From NCBI RefSeq assembly GCF_001612635.1, contig NZ_BDAV01000017.1:1-64000 (forward strand): a DNA stretch of 64,000 bases. The letters are read 5' to 3'. The translations under genes were made by a program, and so were the position numbers. Source of the stretch: Nocardia africana NBRC 100379 (GTDB lineage Bacteria > Actinomycetota > Actinomycetes > Mycobacteriales > Mycobacteriaceae). Shown here one piece after another: positions 32,984-42,134 of this stretch; within the stretch, counting starts at the first letter, position 1, and each line of letters starts with the position of its first letter. A model generated the notes under the pieces. It had not been told where the DNA came from. It worked only from the letters and a program-made list of their open reading frames with translations, and made no database searches.

Positions 32984-33890
32984 CCAGCGACGCCAGCGGT
33001 GGACGCTCGGCCGACGACACCGGACTCGTCACCCGCCGCCACCCCGTCGCCTCGGGCCGGAACTGGGTCAGCCCCACCCCCGAATCGGGAATGTCGAGGC
33101 GCGCGAGCAGTGTCGCGATGATCTGACGGCTCATCACGGCCAGTTCGTGGGTCGGCCGATTGCGATGGATGCGGACGCCGAGGTCGACCTCGTCGATGGC
33201 CGCGCGCCCGTACCGGTGCAGCGTGTCGAGCAGGATCCCGATCTCGACGCCGTAACCGGGCGCGAACGGAATTGCGGTGAGCAGCGCGCGGGTGGCGGCG
33301 TATTCACCGCCGAGCGGCTGCCGCACATCGGCCACCTCGGGAGCGAGCGCGGTCAGCAGCGGCCGGGCCACCAGCTGGGTCACCCGCCCGCCGCCGTCGG
33401 TGTCGCCGTGCGGATCGTCGCCGAGCGGACGGCGATAGAACCCCTTCACCAGCTGTATGCCCGGATCTCGCAGCAGCGGCGCCACCAGCGCGGGCACGAA
33501 GCCCGGGTCGGGATCGTGCAGGTCGGCATCGACGAACACGACGATATCGCCGGTCGTCACCGCCAGCGACCGCCACAGCACCTCCCCCTTGCCGGTCCGC
33601 ACCGGCACCCCGGGCAGCGCCTGCTCGCGGGTGTACACCGCGGTCGCACCGGCGGCGCGGGCGCGGGCGATGGTGTCGTCGGCCGAGCCGGAGTCGACGA
33701 CGACCAGTTCGTCGACGAGTCCGCCGACCAGATCCCGGATCGAAGCGATCACGCCCGCGACGGTGGCGCGTTCGTTCAAGGCCGGGATCACCACCGACAC
33801 GGTCCGGCCGCCTTCGGCCCGGATCAGGTCGCGCGCACCGTCTTCCATTGCGGGAGAAACGGTTTCGATAGCGGGTGCGGCATGCGTCAT
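32958..33890 (-). CDS. gpgS: Glucosyl-3-phosphoglycerate synthase (GT81)
   Basis: A 310-residue cytoplasmic glycosyltransferase that transfers glucose from UDP- or ADP-glucose to 3-phosphoglycerate, the first step of glucosylglycerate and methylglucose lipopolysaccharide synthesis in mycobacteria. GT-A landmarks are clear: VSVVIPALNERATV near 31, LVVVDSGSADDT, GKGEVLWRSLAVTTGDIVVFVDADLHD with the metal-binding DAD, and QPLGGEYAATRALL. Slightly shorter than the mycobacterial enzyme, with a different tail. It starts 10 bases after the GT39-like gene and ends inside the convergent acyltransferase gene. Its neighbours suggest that the product may feed a decorated glycolipid. Confidence 0.85.
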   Translation of the reverse strand: MTHAAPAIETVSPAMEDGARDLIRAEGGRTVSVVIPALNERATVAGVIASIRDLVGGLVDELVVVDSGSADDTIARARAAGATAVYTREQALPGVPVRTGKGEVLWRSLAVTTGDIVVFVDADLHDPDPGFVPALVAPLLRDPGIQLVKGFYRRPLGDDPHGDTDGGGRVTQLVARPLLTALAPEVADVRQPLGGEYAATRALLTAIPFAPGYGVEIGILLDTLHRYGRAAIDEVDLGVRIHRNRPTHELAVMSRQIIATLLARLDIPDSGVGLTQFRPEATGWRRVTSPVSSAERPPLASLVTTNPAGG

Positions 33891-33900
33891 CGATATCTCC

Positions 33901-35427
33901 TCAGATACCCGGGTCCAGAATGTCGGTCGTCAGCTCCGGCCACAGCCGCGCCCAGGTGTCGCGCGGCCCGGCGCACCGCCAGATGGTCACGTGGGCGTCG
34001 ATACCGGGGAATCCGCGCGGATCGTCGAGCCGCACTAGCGGCTCGACGGTGGAAAACGTTCGGCGCAACCGTGTTTCGGCGCTGTCGGTGTCGACGTAGA
34101 TGATCGTGGTGGTGCCGGGCGGCGGCCGGCCGAACTCCGCGTAACCGCGATCGGGGCTGTAGATCGGCGGCAGTCCGGGTGGCCCGAAACGATCCAGCGC
34201 CGCGGCCTGCCAATAGGTCCGGGTCAGTATCGCGGTAGGGGCGTGATCCGGACCGGCTCGTTCGGCGGCCAGCGACGTGCCCGCGACGAGAGCGTCCCAG
34301 CCGGTGGTGCCCGAAATCCGCATGCGGGTGGACAATTCGGCCCGCGTGGTCACGGGTCGCGGCGGGTCGCCTGATGGCAACAGCAGCACCACCCCCAGCG
34401 CGATGACGATCGACACCGTCGCGGCGGCGCACGCCGTGACCCGCGACCATCGCACGGGGAATCGCTGCACCAGCACGCAGGCACCCGCCGCGAACAGCAC
34501 CGGCAGCAGCCCCGCAACGTAGTAGGGACGCCCGCCGGTGACGGCCACGAACAGCACCACGACGCAGGTGGCGACCGCGAGGAAGCGATGATCGCGCAGC
34601 CGGCGACCCGCGAATCCTCCAGCGGCACACCCGATCAGCACCACACCCAGCACTCCGGCCATGGTCAGCAGCTGCACCGGCAGGCCGGCCGTACCGCCGA
34701 TCGCCGCCCGCTGTTCGTCGCGGATCACCGCCCCCATGGCCACCTGTGGCCAGCCGTGGCGCGCTTGCCACAGCAGCGCGGGCGCCGCCGACACGGCCGC
34801 GATCCCGGCGCCGGCCCACAGCGCGGGCCGGCGCACGATCTCTCGCGGTCCACAGCACGCGATGCCGGCGGCGAGTGCGGCCACCACAACGGGCAGCAGC
34901 AGTTTCACCTGCAGGTCGATCGCCGCGACCATGCCCGCGATCAGCAGCAACCGGTCCGCCCGGGTCCGCACCCAGCGCGCCGACAGCCAGGCGAGGACGG
35001 CGACAGCCGTGGAGTCGAGGGCGAATGTCGACAGCGAGGCGGTCTGGGTGACCACATACGGGCAGCAGGCATAGCCGACCGCGGCGAGGATCCGCGGGGC
35101 GCGGCCGCCCCCGAATTCCCGCGCCAGCGCCGCGGTGACGACGATCGCCACCATCCCCGCCAGGATGGCGGGCAGTCGCAGCACGGTCGGCGACTCGGGC
35201 GCGAGAGCGTGCGCGGCACGCGCGAGCAGCGGGATCAACGGTCCCTGATCGACGAATCCGGCGGCCGGATGATGTCCGGCGGCGACGAAGTACAACTCGT
35301 CGCCGAACCAGTCGTACCGCGCGGCCCGGATCGTGAGGACCGCCGCGGTGAGCATCGCGATCACACCCACCCAGACCGCCGTCCCCTGCCGCGAGATATG
35401 CTCCAGCACACGGTCTTTCAGCTCCAC
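33901..35427 (-). CDS. GT39/ArnT-like membrane glycosyltransferase
   Basis: A polytopic GT-C-type glycosyltransferase of about 508 residues. The first lumenal loop contains the expected acidic motif DWFGDELYFVAAGHHPAAGFVDQGPL (the Asp-Glu pair is catalytic in ArnT/PMT relatives), followed by some ten membrane segments and a soluble C-terminal domain from about 380. These enzymes use polyprenyl-phosphate sugars to glycosylate proteins or lipids outside the membrane. The start is uncertain: GTG 35427 fits the first membrane helix, but the frame is open to an ATG at 35766 that overlaps the end of the PapA-like gene and would add a disordered basic tail of 113 residues. Middle gene of a three-gene run. 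Confidence 0.75.
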   Translation of the reverse strand: MELKDRVLEHISRQGTAVWVGVIAMLTAAVLTIRAARYDWFGDELYFVAAGHHPAAGFVDQGPLIPLLARAAHALAPESPTVLRLPAILAGMVAIVVTAALAREFGGGRAPRILAAVGYACCPYVVTQTASLSTFALDSTAVAVLAWLSARWVRTRADRLLLIAGMVAAIDLQVKLLLPVVVAALAAGIACCGPREIVRRPALWAGAGIAAVSAAPALLWQARHGWPQVAMGAVIRDEQRAAIGGTAGLPVQLLTMAGVLGVVLIGCAAGGFAGRRLRDHRFLAVATCVVVLFVAVTGGRPYYVAGLLPVLFAAGACVLVQRFPVRWSRVTACAAATVSIVIALGVVLLLPSGDPPRPVTTRAELSTRMRISGTTGWDALVAGTSLAAERAGPDHAPTAILTRTYWQAAALDRFGPPGLPPIYSPDRGYAEFGRPPPGTTTIIYVDTDSAETRLRRTFSTVEPLVRLDDPRGFPGIDAHVTIWRCAGPRDTWARLWPELTTDILDPGI

Positions 35428-35749
35428 TCGCGGTCGGCGGGGAGATGGTGAGGGCGACCAGCTCGCCGCGTCCGAGCCCGGATGCGGTCTCGCGGCCTTC
35501 GCGGACGACTCTCGGGATCGGATATCCACAGCAGGTTGCCGGTCCTGACGTGCCGGTGGATGCGGAGCCGGCGTCGCGGCATCATCGCCGACATGCTCTT
35601 CGGCCGAGCGAGTTTCGCCTGTGGCGGCGCGCCCCCGTTTCCGGCCGGGGATCCCGTCCCGGTCCCTCGACCGCGAGGTCCGGGTGCCGCGTCCGGAGAT
35701 CCCACTCACACGCACCTCGCCGGTCGGTGGCCCGGTGCGATCCGGCGTG

Positions 35750-37174
35750 TCACAGTAATGCGGCATCGACCCGTTCGGTGCCGGTCAGAGCGATATCGCG
35801 GCACAGCTTCGTCAGCGTCGAAAGATAGTGCGCCACTGCCTCGTGCGCACGGGGAGTATCCGGGAACACCATGCTCAGCTGGGTGACGTCGGGGAAGCGG
35901 TTGATCCACAGGTAGACCTCGCTGGAACTGGCCCGATTGCCGTACAGCCCGCCGTTGATGCGATCGAACATCTCCGCACCCGCCATCCGCCGAACGTCGA
36001 CGTAGGAGACCATCGGCGCCGAGAAGCCGAGCCGGGTACGGATGCGCGGATCGTCGGCGGCCAGTTCCAGCACCCGGTGGACGCACACCTGTGCCAGCTC
36101 CTTCGCCGCATCGGCCTGGGCCTGGGCGCGGCCGACCAGCGAAGTGAACGTCTCGTCCGGACGCACCGCCACCGCGACCGGCACCAGGCTGGTGTACCAG
36201 CCGATCGCCCCCTGCTCCCCCGGGGTCGAGCGCGTGTTGACCGGCGTGAACACGAAATACTGTTCCCTGCCGGTCAATTCGTGTTCGGTCAGCGCGATCG
36301 CGGCGAACACACCGCCGAGGAACTTCCCGCCGAAGTCCTGGCACACCTGCTCGAACCGCAGCGCCTCCGCCTCCTCGAACAGCGGCACGGTGATCTGCGC
36401 GCCGCGGGTGAATCCGCTCGCGCCCGGCGCCACGCCGAGGTCCATCGGGAACGACGGCACCGCGCCGCCGTGGCGGATCAGCAACTCCAGCCAGCGCTGC
36501 ACGGGCGCGGATTCGGTGGTGAGCTCGGCGTTGTAGCTCAGTTCCCGCTCGCAGTAGGCGATGTGGCCGTCGACCGGTTCGATCGGCACCTGACCGCCGG
36601 ACAGTTCGTTGCCGTAGAGCAGCAGCAGATCCACGCACGACAACGCCTGCCCCACCCCGTCGGTGTGCAGGTGGTCCACGGCCGCATAGACGGTGAACGC
36701 GTCGCCGCGATCGATGACGCCGAAACCGAAACAGTCCCAATCGAATACGTCGCGCGCGTGCCGCTGCACATGATCGCGGACGGCATCGCTGTCGGTGATC
36801 TCACCGTAATCGCGCGGCTCGAATTCGATATCGGCCGGGTCGGCGACGTGACGCGCGATCCGCTCACCGGGCTCACAGGAGAACCAGCTCCAGAACGTGT
36901 CGTGGCGGCGGGCGAACGCGGTGATCGTCCGGGTCATGGCGTCGCGGTTCAGGGGGCTGGGAAAGTCGAAGGCGATCATGCACAGCCGCGACGCGCGAGA
37001 TCCGCTGTCGCGCTGCCGGTATGCCGCGCGCAGATATTCGCGCTGCTGGTACGACGGGCCGACCGGGTGCTCCGGGGCGGCCATGACCGCCGCACGCGAC
37101 TGCGCTGTGGGTGCCCAGGCGATCAGTCTGCCGGGCTGCGGATGCCAATCGTCGAAGAAACCGAAACCGACCAT
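35750..37174 (-). CDS. PapA-like condensation-domain acyltransferase
   Basis: A 474-residue stand-alone condensation-fold protein, of the kind called polyketide-associated (PapA) in mycobacteria, where they esterify trehalose or phthiocerol with acyl chains. The active-site segment reads VDHLHTDGVG: His168 and the DG of HHxxxDG are kept, while the first His is Asp167, as common in PapA proteins. The second-half hinge GWYTSLVPVAVAV and the opening YQQREYLRAAY also fit. GAGGG precedes the ATG by 6 bases. First gene of a run with the GT39-like and gpgS genes, and divergent from an antigen-85-like esterase, so acylated glycolipid assembly is inferred. Confidence 0.8.
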   Translation of the reverse strand: MVGFGFFDDWHPQPGRLIAWAPTAQSRAAVMAAPEHPVGPSYQQREYLRAAYRQRDSGSRASRLCMIAFDFPSPLNRDAMTRTITAFARRHDTFWSWFSCEPGERIARHVADPADIEFEPRDYGEITDSDAVRDHVQRHARDVFDWDCFGFGVIDRGDAFTVYAAVDHLHTDGVGQALSCVDLLLLYGNELSGGQVPIEPVDGHIAYCERELSYNAELTTESAPVQRWLELLIRHGGAVPSFPMDLGVAPGASGFTRGAQITVPLFEEAEALRFEQVCQDFGGKFLGGVFAAIALTEHELTGREQYFVFTPVNTRSTPGEQGAIGWYTSLVPVAVAVRPDETFTSLVGRAQAQADAAKELAQVCVHRVLELAADDPRIRTRLGFSAPMVSYVDVRRMAGAEMFDRINGGLYGNRASSSEVYLWINRFPDVTQLSMVFPDTPRAHEAVAHYLSTLTKLCRDIALTGTERVDAALL

Positions 37175-37423
37175 GGAAACCCTCGTTTCGTCCAGATGTG
37201 ACGATCCGCCGGCGCCGGCCGCGCCGCCGAATCACGCGGACCGAGTCAACGGCACCCGCGCCGATACGCCAACCGTCGCCGTGGAAGTTTGTGACCTTCC
37301 CCAGATCCGGTCGAGTCCGATAGGCCGCCGGTCCCAACAGTCGGCGGAATACCTTGCGACCGTGACCTTCGCGGGCCTACCTTGACCGCCGTCCGGACCC
37401 GACGGAACGAGAGAGGTAGGCGG

Positions 37424-38470
37424 ATGATTCGCCGCACCCTGCCCACCGCCCTGCTGGCGTCGGTGCTGACCGCGGCGCTGTGCGCGGCACCCGCGGTGGC
37501 CGACGATCCGCCGCCCGCTCCGGTGAGTATCGCCGCGCTCACCGCCGCCGCCGAGCCCGCCGCCGACGGCGCCCACCTGCTGGGGGCCGAGCAGGAGTCC
37601 GACGGCATGCTGAATCTGCGGGTGCACTCGGCGGCGATGAATCGTGAGATCGAGGTGAAAGTCCTTCGGGCACCGGATGGTTCGGCACCAGCGCCGGTGC
37701 TGTATCTGCTCAACGGCGCCAGCGGCGGTTCGGAGGCCAGCAGCTGGCCCGAGCAGACCGATATCGTCGACTTCTTCCGCGGCAAACAAGTCACGGTCGT
37801 GACGCCGATGGGCGGCAACGGCAGCTATTTCGCCGATTGGCGCGCCGACGATCCCGTGCTCGGGCGGCAGAAGTGGTCGAGTTTCCTCACTGCGGAACTG
37901 CCACCGATCATCGATTCGGCCTTTCACGGCTCCGGTGCGAATGCGGTGGCCGGCATCTCCATGGCCGGCACCTCGGTATTCCAGCTGGCTCTGGCCGCCC
38001 CGCAGCTGTACCGGGCGGTCGGCTCCTACAGCGGCTGCGCGCGGACCAGCGATCCGCTGGGCCAGGCGTTCGTCGACGGTGTGGTGCTGCGGTGGCAGGG
38101 AGACCCGCTGAATCTGTGGGGTGCGCCCAACGATCCGCTGTGGGCGGCCCACGACCCGTACGTGAACGCGGACCGGCTGCGCGGGCTGGCGATCTACGTC
38201 TCGACCGGCAACGGAATTCCCGGCCCCCTGGACAATCCGGACGGCCCCGGAATCCACGGCAACACCCGCAAGCTCATCGAGCAGCTCGTTTACGGCGGCG
38301 TGCTCGAGGCCGCCACCCACAACTGCGCGATCGCGCTGCGGGACCGGCTGACGCAGTTGAACATTCCCGCCACCTTCGACCTGCGCGCGAACGGCACCCA
38401 CTCCTGGGGTTACTGGCAGGAGGATCTGCACCGCTCCTGGCCGCTGTTCGAGCAGGCTCTCAACCGCTAA
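37424..38470 (+). CDS. Secreted antigen-85-like esterase
   Basis: A 348-residue exported esterase/mycolyltransferase-family protein. Signal peptide 1-26 (AVADDPPP). Core features are VLYLLNGASGG, YFADWRADDPVLGRQKW, the nucleophile box GISMAGTSVFQ with Ser179, SYSGCARTSDPLGQ with a Cys probably paired to ATHNC, and the His-bearing NGTHSWGYWQEDLHRSW near the end. Closely related to the two genes at 53.9-56.3 kb and more distantly to 2605-3648. ATG 37424 has AGAGG upstream. It diverges from the PapA-like acyltransferase, so the pair could share regulation. Confidence 0.85.
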   Translation: MIRRTLPTALLASVLTAALCAAPAVADDPPPAPVSIAALTAAAEPAADGAHLLGAEQESDGMLNLRVHSAAMNREIEVKVLRAPDGSAPAPVLYLLNGASGGSEASSWPEQTDIVDFFRGKQVTVVTPMGGNGSYFADWRADDPVLGRQKWSSFLTAELPPIIDSAFHGSGANAVAGISMAGTSVFQLALAAPQLYRAVGSYSGCARTSDPLGQAFVDGVVLRWQGDPLNLWGAPNDPLWAAHDPYVNADRLRGLAIYVSTGNGIPGPLDNPDGPGIHGNTRKLIEQLVYGGVLEAATHNCAIALRDRLTQLNIPATFDLRANGTHSWGYWQEDLHRSWPLFEQALNR

Positions 38471-39354
38471 CCCGCCGCCGCGATTCGCCGTGCGGCGGAG
38501 ACGGTTTCGCGCACGTACTCGGCGCGCTCGGCCGCGCCGACGGCGGCGCTGAGCGGGCCGATCTGGACCTCCATCGCCACCCGTTCGCCGTCGAAGACCG
38601 GGACGGTGAGATAGCTGATCGGCAATGGGCGATCGCTGTCGAGATCGGCCCGGCTGTGCGCCGCGCCACCGATCGTGGCCAGCAGGGCCAGAACCCGCTC
38701 ACGCAACGCCTTGTCCGCGGGACGGTCGGACAGATGATCGACCACCTCGGCCAGCACCCGCAGCGTCGGCAGGCTGGCCGCGTCCAGGCCCCACGCGCAA
38801 TATCCCAGTGCGCGAACGGTTTCCAGCACCTGTTCGAATTCGGCCCGGCGATCGGGCGGCGCCTGCTGTAACCACGCGCGCTGCGCGGGCAGGCCGGCAT
38901 GGGCCAGAACGGCCGCGCCCGCCGGAGGGCGCAACGGTATCCGGGTGCCCGCCTCGATTCCGGCCGGGATCAGCCCGGGGCCGCCGGCCACCGCGACGAA
39001 GATCACCTCGCTACCCGCGATGGATGTGAGGGCCGCCCCGCAGCCCACCCGTTCGGCCAGCCGGCGCAGTTCCGCCTCGAGGCGGTCGTGATCGCGGAGG
39101 CGGTCCCGCAGCCGCCCGCCCAGTACCAGCAACGCCGGACCCGGTTCGTAGCCGAGATCGGGAAGCCGCCGCACCCAACCGGTTTCCTCCAGGGTGCCCA
39201 GGATCGCTCCCATGGTGGAGCGACTCAATCCCAGCGTGTCGGCGATCTCCGCCGAGGTCAGCGCGCCGTCGTGCGCGGCGAGCAGTTCCACCACCGATAC
39301 CACCCGCCGAGTCGGGGGCGAGCTTTCGGCCCGCCCGGTGTTGCCAGTCGGCAC
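38467..39354 (-). CDS. IclR-family regulator
   Basis: A 295-residue regulator: winged helix at about 15-75 (VELLAAHDGALTSAEIADTLGLSRSTMGAILGTLEETGWV) and an IclR-type effector domain (RLAERVGCGAALTSIAGSEVIFVAVAGGP and the later SYLTVPVFDGERVAMEVQIG). GTG start with AGGAG about 6 bases before it. It diverges from the beta-propeller gene over an AT-rich gap with direct repeats, so it probably controls that gene and itself. Its end overlaps the tail of the convergent esterase gene by 4 bases. Confidence 0.87.
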   Translation of the reverse strand: MPTGNTGRAESSPPTRRVVSVVELLAAHDGALTSAEIADTLGLSRSTMGAILGTLEETGWVRRLPDLGYEPGPALLVLGGRLRDRLRDHDRLEAELRRLAERVGCGAALTSIAGSEVIFVAVAGGPGLIPAGIEAGTRIPLRPPAGAAVLAHAGLPAQRAWLQQAPPDRRAEFEQVLETVRALGYCAWGLDAASLPTLRVLAEVVDHLSDRPADKALRERVLALLATIGGAAHSRADLDSDRPLPISYLTVPVFDGERVAMEVQIGPLSAAVGAAERAEYVRETVSAARRIAAAG

Positions 39355-39373
39355 GGGGTCTCCTAACCTGTCG

Positions 39374-39408
39374 CGATACGAATAATTGAATCATTCGATA
39401 CGAATAAT
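39374..39408. promoter_or_regulatory. Direct repeats CGATACGAATAAT, likely IclR operator
   Basis: CGATACGAATAAT occurs at 39374-39386 and again at 39396-39408, 22 bases apart (about two helical turns), with the imperfect palindrome GAATAATTGAATCATTC between and across them. The stretch is strikingly AT-rich for this genome and lies between the divergent iclR and beta-propeller genes. Confidence 0.65.
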
Positions 39409-39425
39409 CATATCGAGGAGTGCTT

Positions 39426-40880
39426 GTGCGACGTAAGGGCTTTATCGAGGGCGCGATCACCTCGATCGCGGCCGCCGCGGCGGCGATACTGACCATCGGC
39501 GCGGGAACCGCGAACGCCGCGTTCGGCCCACCCCCTCCGGTCGATCCGTATCTCGGGCCGGTCGGCACCGCCACCATGCACGGCGATGCCGAATCCTCCG
39601 ACAGCACTCCGCTGCCGGGCGTCGGTACCGGCGCGGTCAACGCACAGTTCCGGGAACTGGCCGCCGCGTGCCCGACCATTCTGCAGGGCGCCGACGGCAT
39701 GCCGCAGGCGTTGTGCACCACCGTCACCGACCGTTCGCCCAAGATATTCCTGCTCGACCCGAACAGCGGTCAGCCGCTCACGTCGCTGTCGCTGCCCAAG
39801 GGCGGACTGCTGGGCGGGGTGTACGCCTATCTGGACAATGCCGACCGCATGGTCATGGTCGACGGTGACGACAATCTGGTGCGGATCGCGCATACGAAGG
39901 AGGGCGACGGCTGGAAGCTGGCCATCGCCTCCTCGACTCCCCTCGGCGCCGCGGTGACCGGTCACTGCGGCGGGAACGGCTGCGACAGCGTCGCCTCGCT
40001 GATGCCCGATCGCGACGGCCGGGTGTGGTTCGCCACCGCCAACGGCGCGGTGGGCGCGGTCGACCCGAAAACCGGTGCCGCGCAATCGGTCACGCTGCCC
40101 GGCGAGCACGTCGACAACAGCATCTCGACCGCCCCGGAGGGCACCGCGGTCACCACCGATCATGCCACCTACCTGTTCACCGCGGACGCGTCGGGTGCTC
40201 CGCACCAGGTGTGGCGGCAGTCCTACGATCGCGGTCCGGCGCGCAAGCCCGGGCAGCTCAGCTGGGGCAGCGGGGCCAGTCCGACCTTCTTCGGACCGCG
40301 CGACGGTACCGACTATCTGGCGATCACCGATAACGCGGTGCCGCAGGAGAATCTGCTCGTCTACGACACCCGCACCGGCCGCCCGGTCTGCTCGATACCC
40401 GCGGTGGACGGCACCGAGAACTCGCCGATCGGCTCGGGCAACAGCGTCTTCGTGGCGAGCACCTACGGCTATCCGTATCCGGCGCTCCCGGACAACGCCG
40501 GGCCGAGCGAGCCGGACAAAGCCGACTTCACCGGCGGCATGGTCCGCATCGATGTGAATGCCGACGGTAACGGCTGCACCCGGAAATGGACCAGTGATGT
40601 GAAATCCGCTGCGGTCCCCCGGCTTTCCCTGGCGGACGGCAAGATCTACACGGTCGCCCGCAAGAATCAGATCGCCGGCATCGATACCGGCAGCGCCGGA
40701 GCGGTGATCGACACCTATCACCTCGTCGTGATCGACGCGGAAACCGGCACGGAGAATTCCAGCCGGTTGATCGGCACCAGCACCGTGCACGACACCCTGC
40801 AGATGGTCGGCACGATCGCGCCGGGACGCGTGCAATACCAGGGCACCACGACCGGGCTGTTCCGCATCACACCGAGCTGA
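39426..40880 (+). CDS. Secreted beta-propeller-like protein
   Basis: A 484-residue exported protein of unknown function. The signal peptide ends at AANA-AF near residue 32. The mature part consists of repeated short beta-strand blades (KIFLLDPNSGQPLTSLSL, RVWFATANGAVGAVDPKTGA, ENLLVYDTRTGRPVCSI, DTYHLVVIDAETGTEN), a pattern seen in PQQ- or YVTN-type propellers. Several Cys may form disulphides. GTG 39426 has GAGGAG with 5 bases spacing; the GTG two codons earlier sits too close. It is divergent from iclR and followed by a strong terminator. Confidence 0.7.
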   Translation: MRRKGFIEGAITSIAAAAAAILTIGAGTANAAFGPPPPVDPYLGPVGTATMHGDAESSDSTPLPGVGTGAVNAQFRELAAACPTILQGADGMPQALCTTVTDRSPKIFLLDPNSGQPLTSLSLPKGGLLGGVYAYLDNADRMVMVDGDDNLVRIAHTKEGDGWKLAIASSTPLGAAVTGHCGGNGCDSVASLMPDRDGRVWFATANGAVGAVDPKTGAAQSVTLPGEHVDNSISTAPEGTAVTTDHATYLFTADASGAPHQVWRQSYDRGPARKPGQLSWGSGASPTFFGPRDGTDYLAITDNAVPQENLLVYDTRTGRPVCSIPAVDGTENSPIGSGNSVFVASTYGYPYPALPDNAGPSEPDKADFTGGMVRIDVNADGNGCTRKWTSDVKSAAVPRLSLADGKIYTVARKNQIAGIDTGSAGAVIDTYHLVVIDAETGTENSSRLIGTSTVHDTLQMVGTIAPGRVQYQGTTTGLFRITPS

Positions 40881-40894
40881 ACGAGATTTCGGCT

Positions 40895-40932
40895 GCACAG
40901 GGGCGAGACCGCTACCGGTCTCGCCCCTGTGC
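40895..40932 (+). terminator. Intrinsic terminator, 16-bp stem plus T-run
   Basis: GCACAGGGGCGAGACC (40895-40910) pairs perfectly with 40917-40932 around the loop GCTACC, and GCGTTTTCC follows. It ends the beta-propeller transcript. Confidence 0.85.
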
Positions 40933-41280
40933 GTTTTCCGGGTCGCTCGAAGGTTGCTACTGTAACCGTTCGATGCACGCGACCCTCTACTAAATGCGTA
41001 CGTACATAGTCGTATAGCCGCAGCAGCGTCCGGAATCCACTCGTCCCATTCGGTTCTCACGTTAAATGCTTATTACGCAGCTGTATCTGCTTGGTTAGCA
41101 ACATTTCTCAACCGTAAACGTTTCTGCGTCACACCTTTACGCCGGGTTGGTAGTCGTTAATCTCAGTTCGCGCGATCCGGATAATCCGGATTTCGCACCG
41201 GCAGCGGATAATTCGGCAATTCTTCCCCTGGAATTCCCGGCCGCTCGCCGCCTTATCCGATCGACCACGATGAGGATCCG
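40933..41280. other. AT-rich upstream region of the glycine-zipper protein
   Basis: About 350 bases with no gene and an AT content well above its neighbours (for example gttaaatgcttattacg around 41060). It probably carries the promoter of the gene at 41281 and perhaps further control sites. I cannot fix a -35/-10 pair. Confidence 0.35.
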
Positions 41281-42027
41281 ATGAACAAGACCACCCGTTT
41301 GGTCTCCGGCGCGACCATAGCTTTGATGGTGACCGGTGCCGTAGCCACCACCGCCACCACTGCCAACGCCGCCACCGGCACGCCCGCGGCCCCCGCCGTC
41401 GGCGCACCGATCGCCGCCGACCCGTTCACACTGACCACCGACATCCTTCCCGGCGTGCGCTACTCCAGCAACATGCAGGACGGCTCGGTGAGCATTCAGA
41501 CCGGACTGGGCTCGCTCACCACGGTGGGCACCCAGTTCCAGGTCAAGGACGGCAGCGGCGCTCTCGTCGCCGGTACCGCCCTGGCCACCTCGCCCAAGGC
41601 CGAGCAGGCCGCCACCGCACCCGCCTCGCTGCCGGAGACCCAGCAGGCGGCCGCCGAGCTGCCGGCGCCCCAGCCGGCCGCCGTCGAACAACCGGTCACC
41701 TCCGCCCAGCCGATCTACACGCAGGACGAGTTCAACTCCGCCCTGAGCGTGGCCGCCACCCAGTTCGGGCTGGCGACCGGTATCGGCAGCCTCGCCGGCG
41801 GCCTGGTGGGCGGTGTCACCGGATGCGTCCTCGGCGCGACGATCGGTGCCGCGCTGGTGCCGGCGTTCTTCCTGGGCACCGGCCCCGCCGGCTGCCTGGT
41901 CGGCGCCGGACTCGGTGCGACGGTCGGCCCGCTGCTCGGTGCCGCCATCATCGGCATCCCGGTCGGTATCGCCAGCGCGGTGCAGATGTACAACACCCTC
42001 AACGCACCTGCTCCGGCCGCTTCCTGA
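41281..42027 (+). CDS. Secreted protein with glycine-zipper C-terminus
   Basis: A 248-residue exported protein of unknown function. Signal peptide ends near TTANA-AT (residue 31). A central Ala/Pro/Gln-rich stretch (100-140) is probably disordered. Residues about 155-235 are hydrophobic and Gly-rich with small-residue spacing (GIGSLAGGLVGGVTGC, LGATIGAALVPAFFLGTG, GAGLGATVGPLLGAA), the pattern of glycine-zipper membrane inserts, with two Cys. GAGG lies about 6 bases before the ATG. It may insert into the outer mycolate membrane; that is inference. Confidence 0.65.
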   Translation: MNKTTRLVSGATIALMVTGAVATTATTANAATGTPAAPAVGAPIAADPFTLTTDILPGVRYSSNMQDGSVSIQTGLGSLTTVGTQFQVKDGSGALVAGTALATSPKAEQAATAPASLPETQQAAAELPAPQPAAVEQPVTSAQPIYTQDEFNSALSVAATQFGLATGIGSLAGGLVGGVTGCVLGATIGAALVPAFFLGTGPAGCLVGAGLGATVGPLLGAAIIGIPVGIASAVQMYNTLNAPAPAAS

Positions 42028-42042
42028 ACCGGCTCTCCTCCC

Positions 42043-42073
42043 CTGTGGCCCCGTCGTTCCGGCGGGGCCACAG
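42043..42073 (+). terminator. Terminator, 11-bp stem
   Basis: CTGTGGCCCCG (42043-42053) pairs with CGGGGCCACAG (42063-42073) around a 9-base loop, 16 bases after the stop of the glycine-zipper gene. Confidence 0.7.
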
Positions 42074-42097
42074 CCGTTCCCGGGGGCCGAGAATGGG

Positions 42098-42116
42098 TAC
42101 TATCCCGGTACGTAGT
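42098..42116 (+). promoter_or_regulatory. Putative BlaI operator at the blaI-like promoter
   Basis: ACTA (42099-42102) and TAGT (42113-42116) form a spaced dyad like those bound by BlaI repressors (ACTA...TAGT), and TACTAT (42098-42103) can serve as the -10 of the promoter. The site lies about 20 bases before the BlaI-like start. Confidence 0.45.
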
Positions 42117-42134
42117 CGATGGTGGAGAGGTGCG

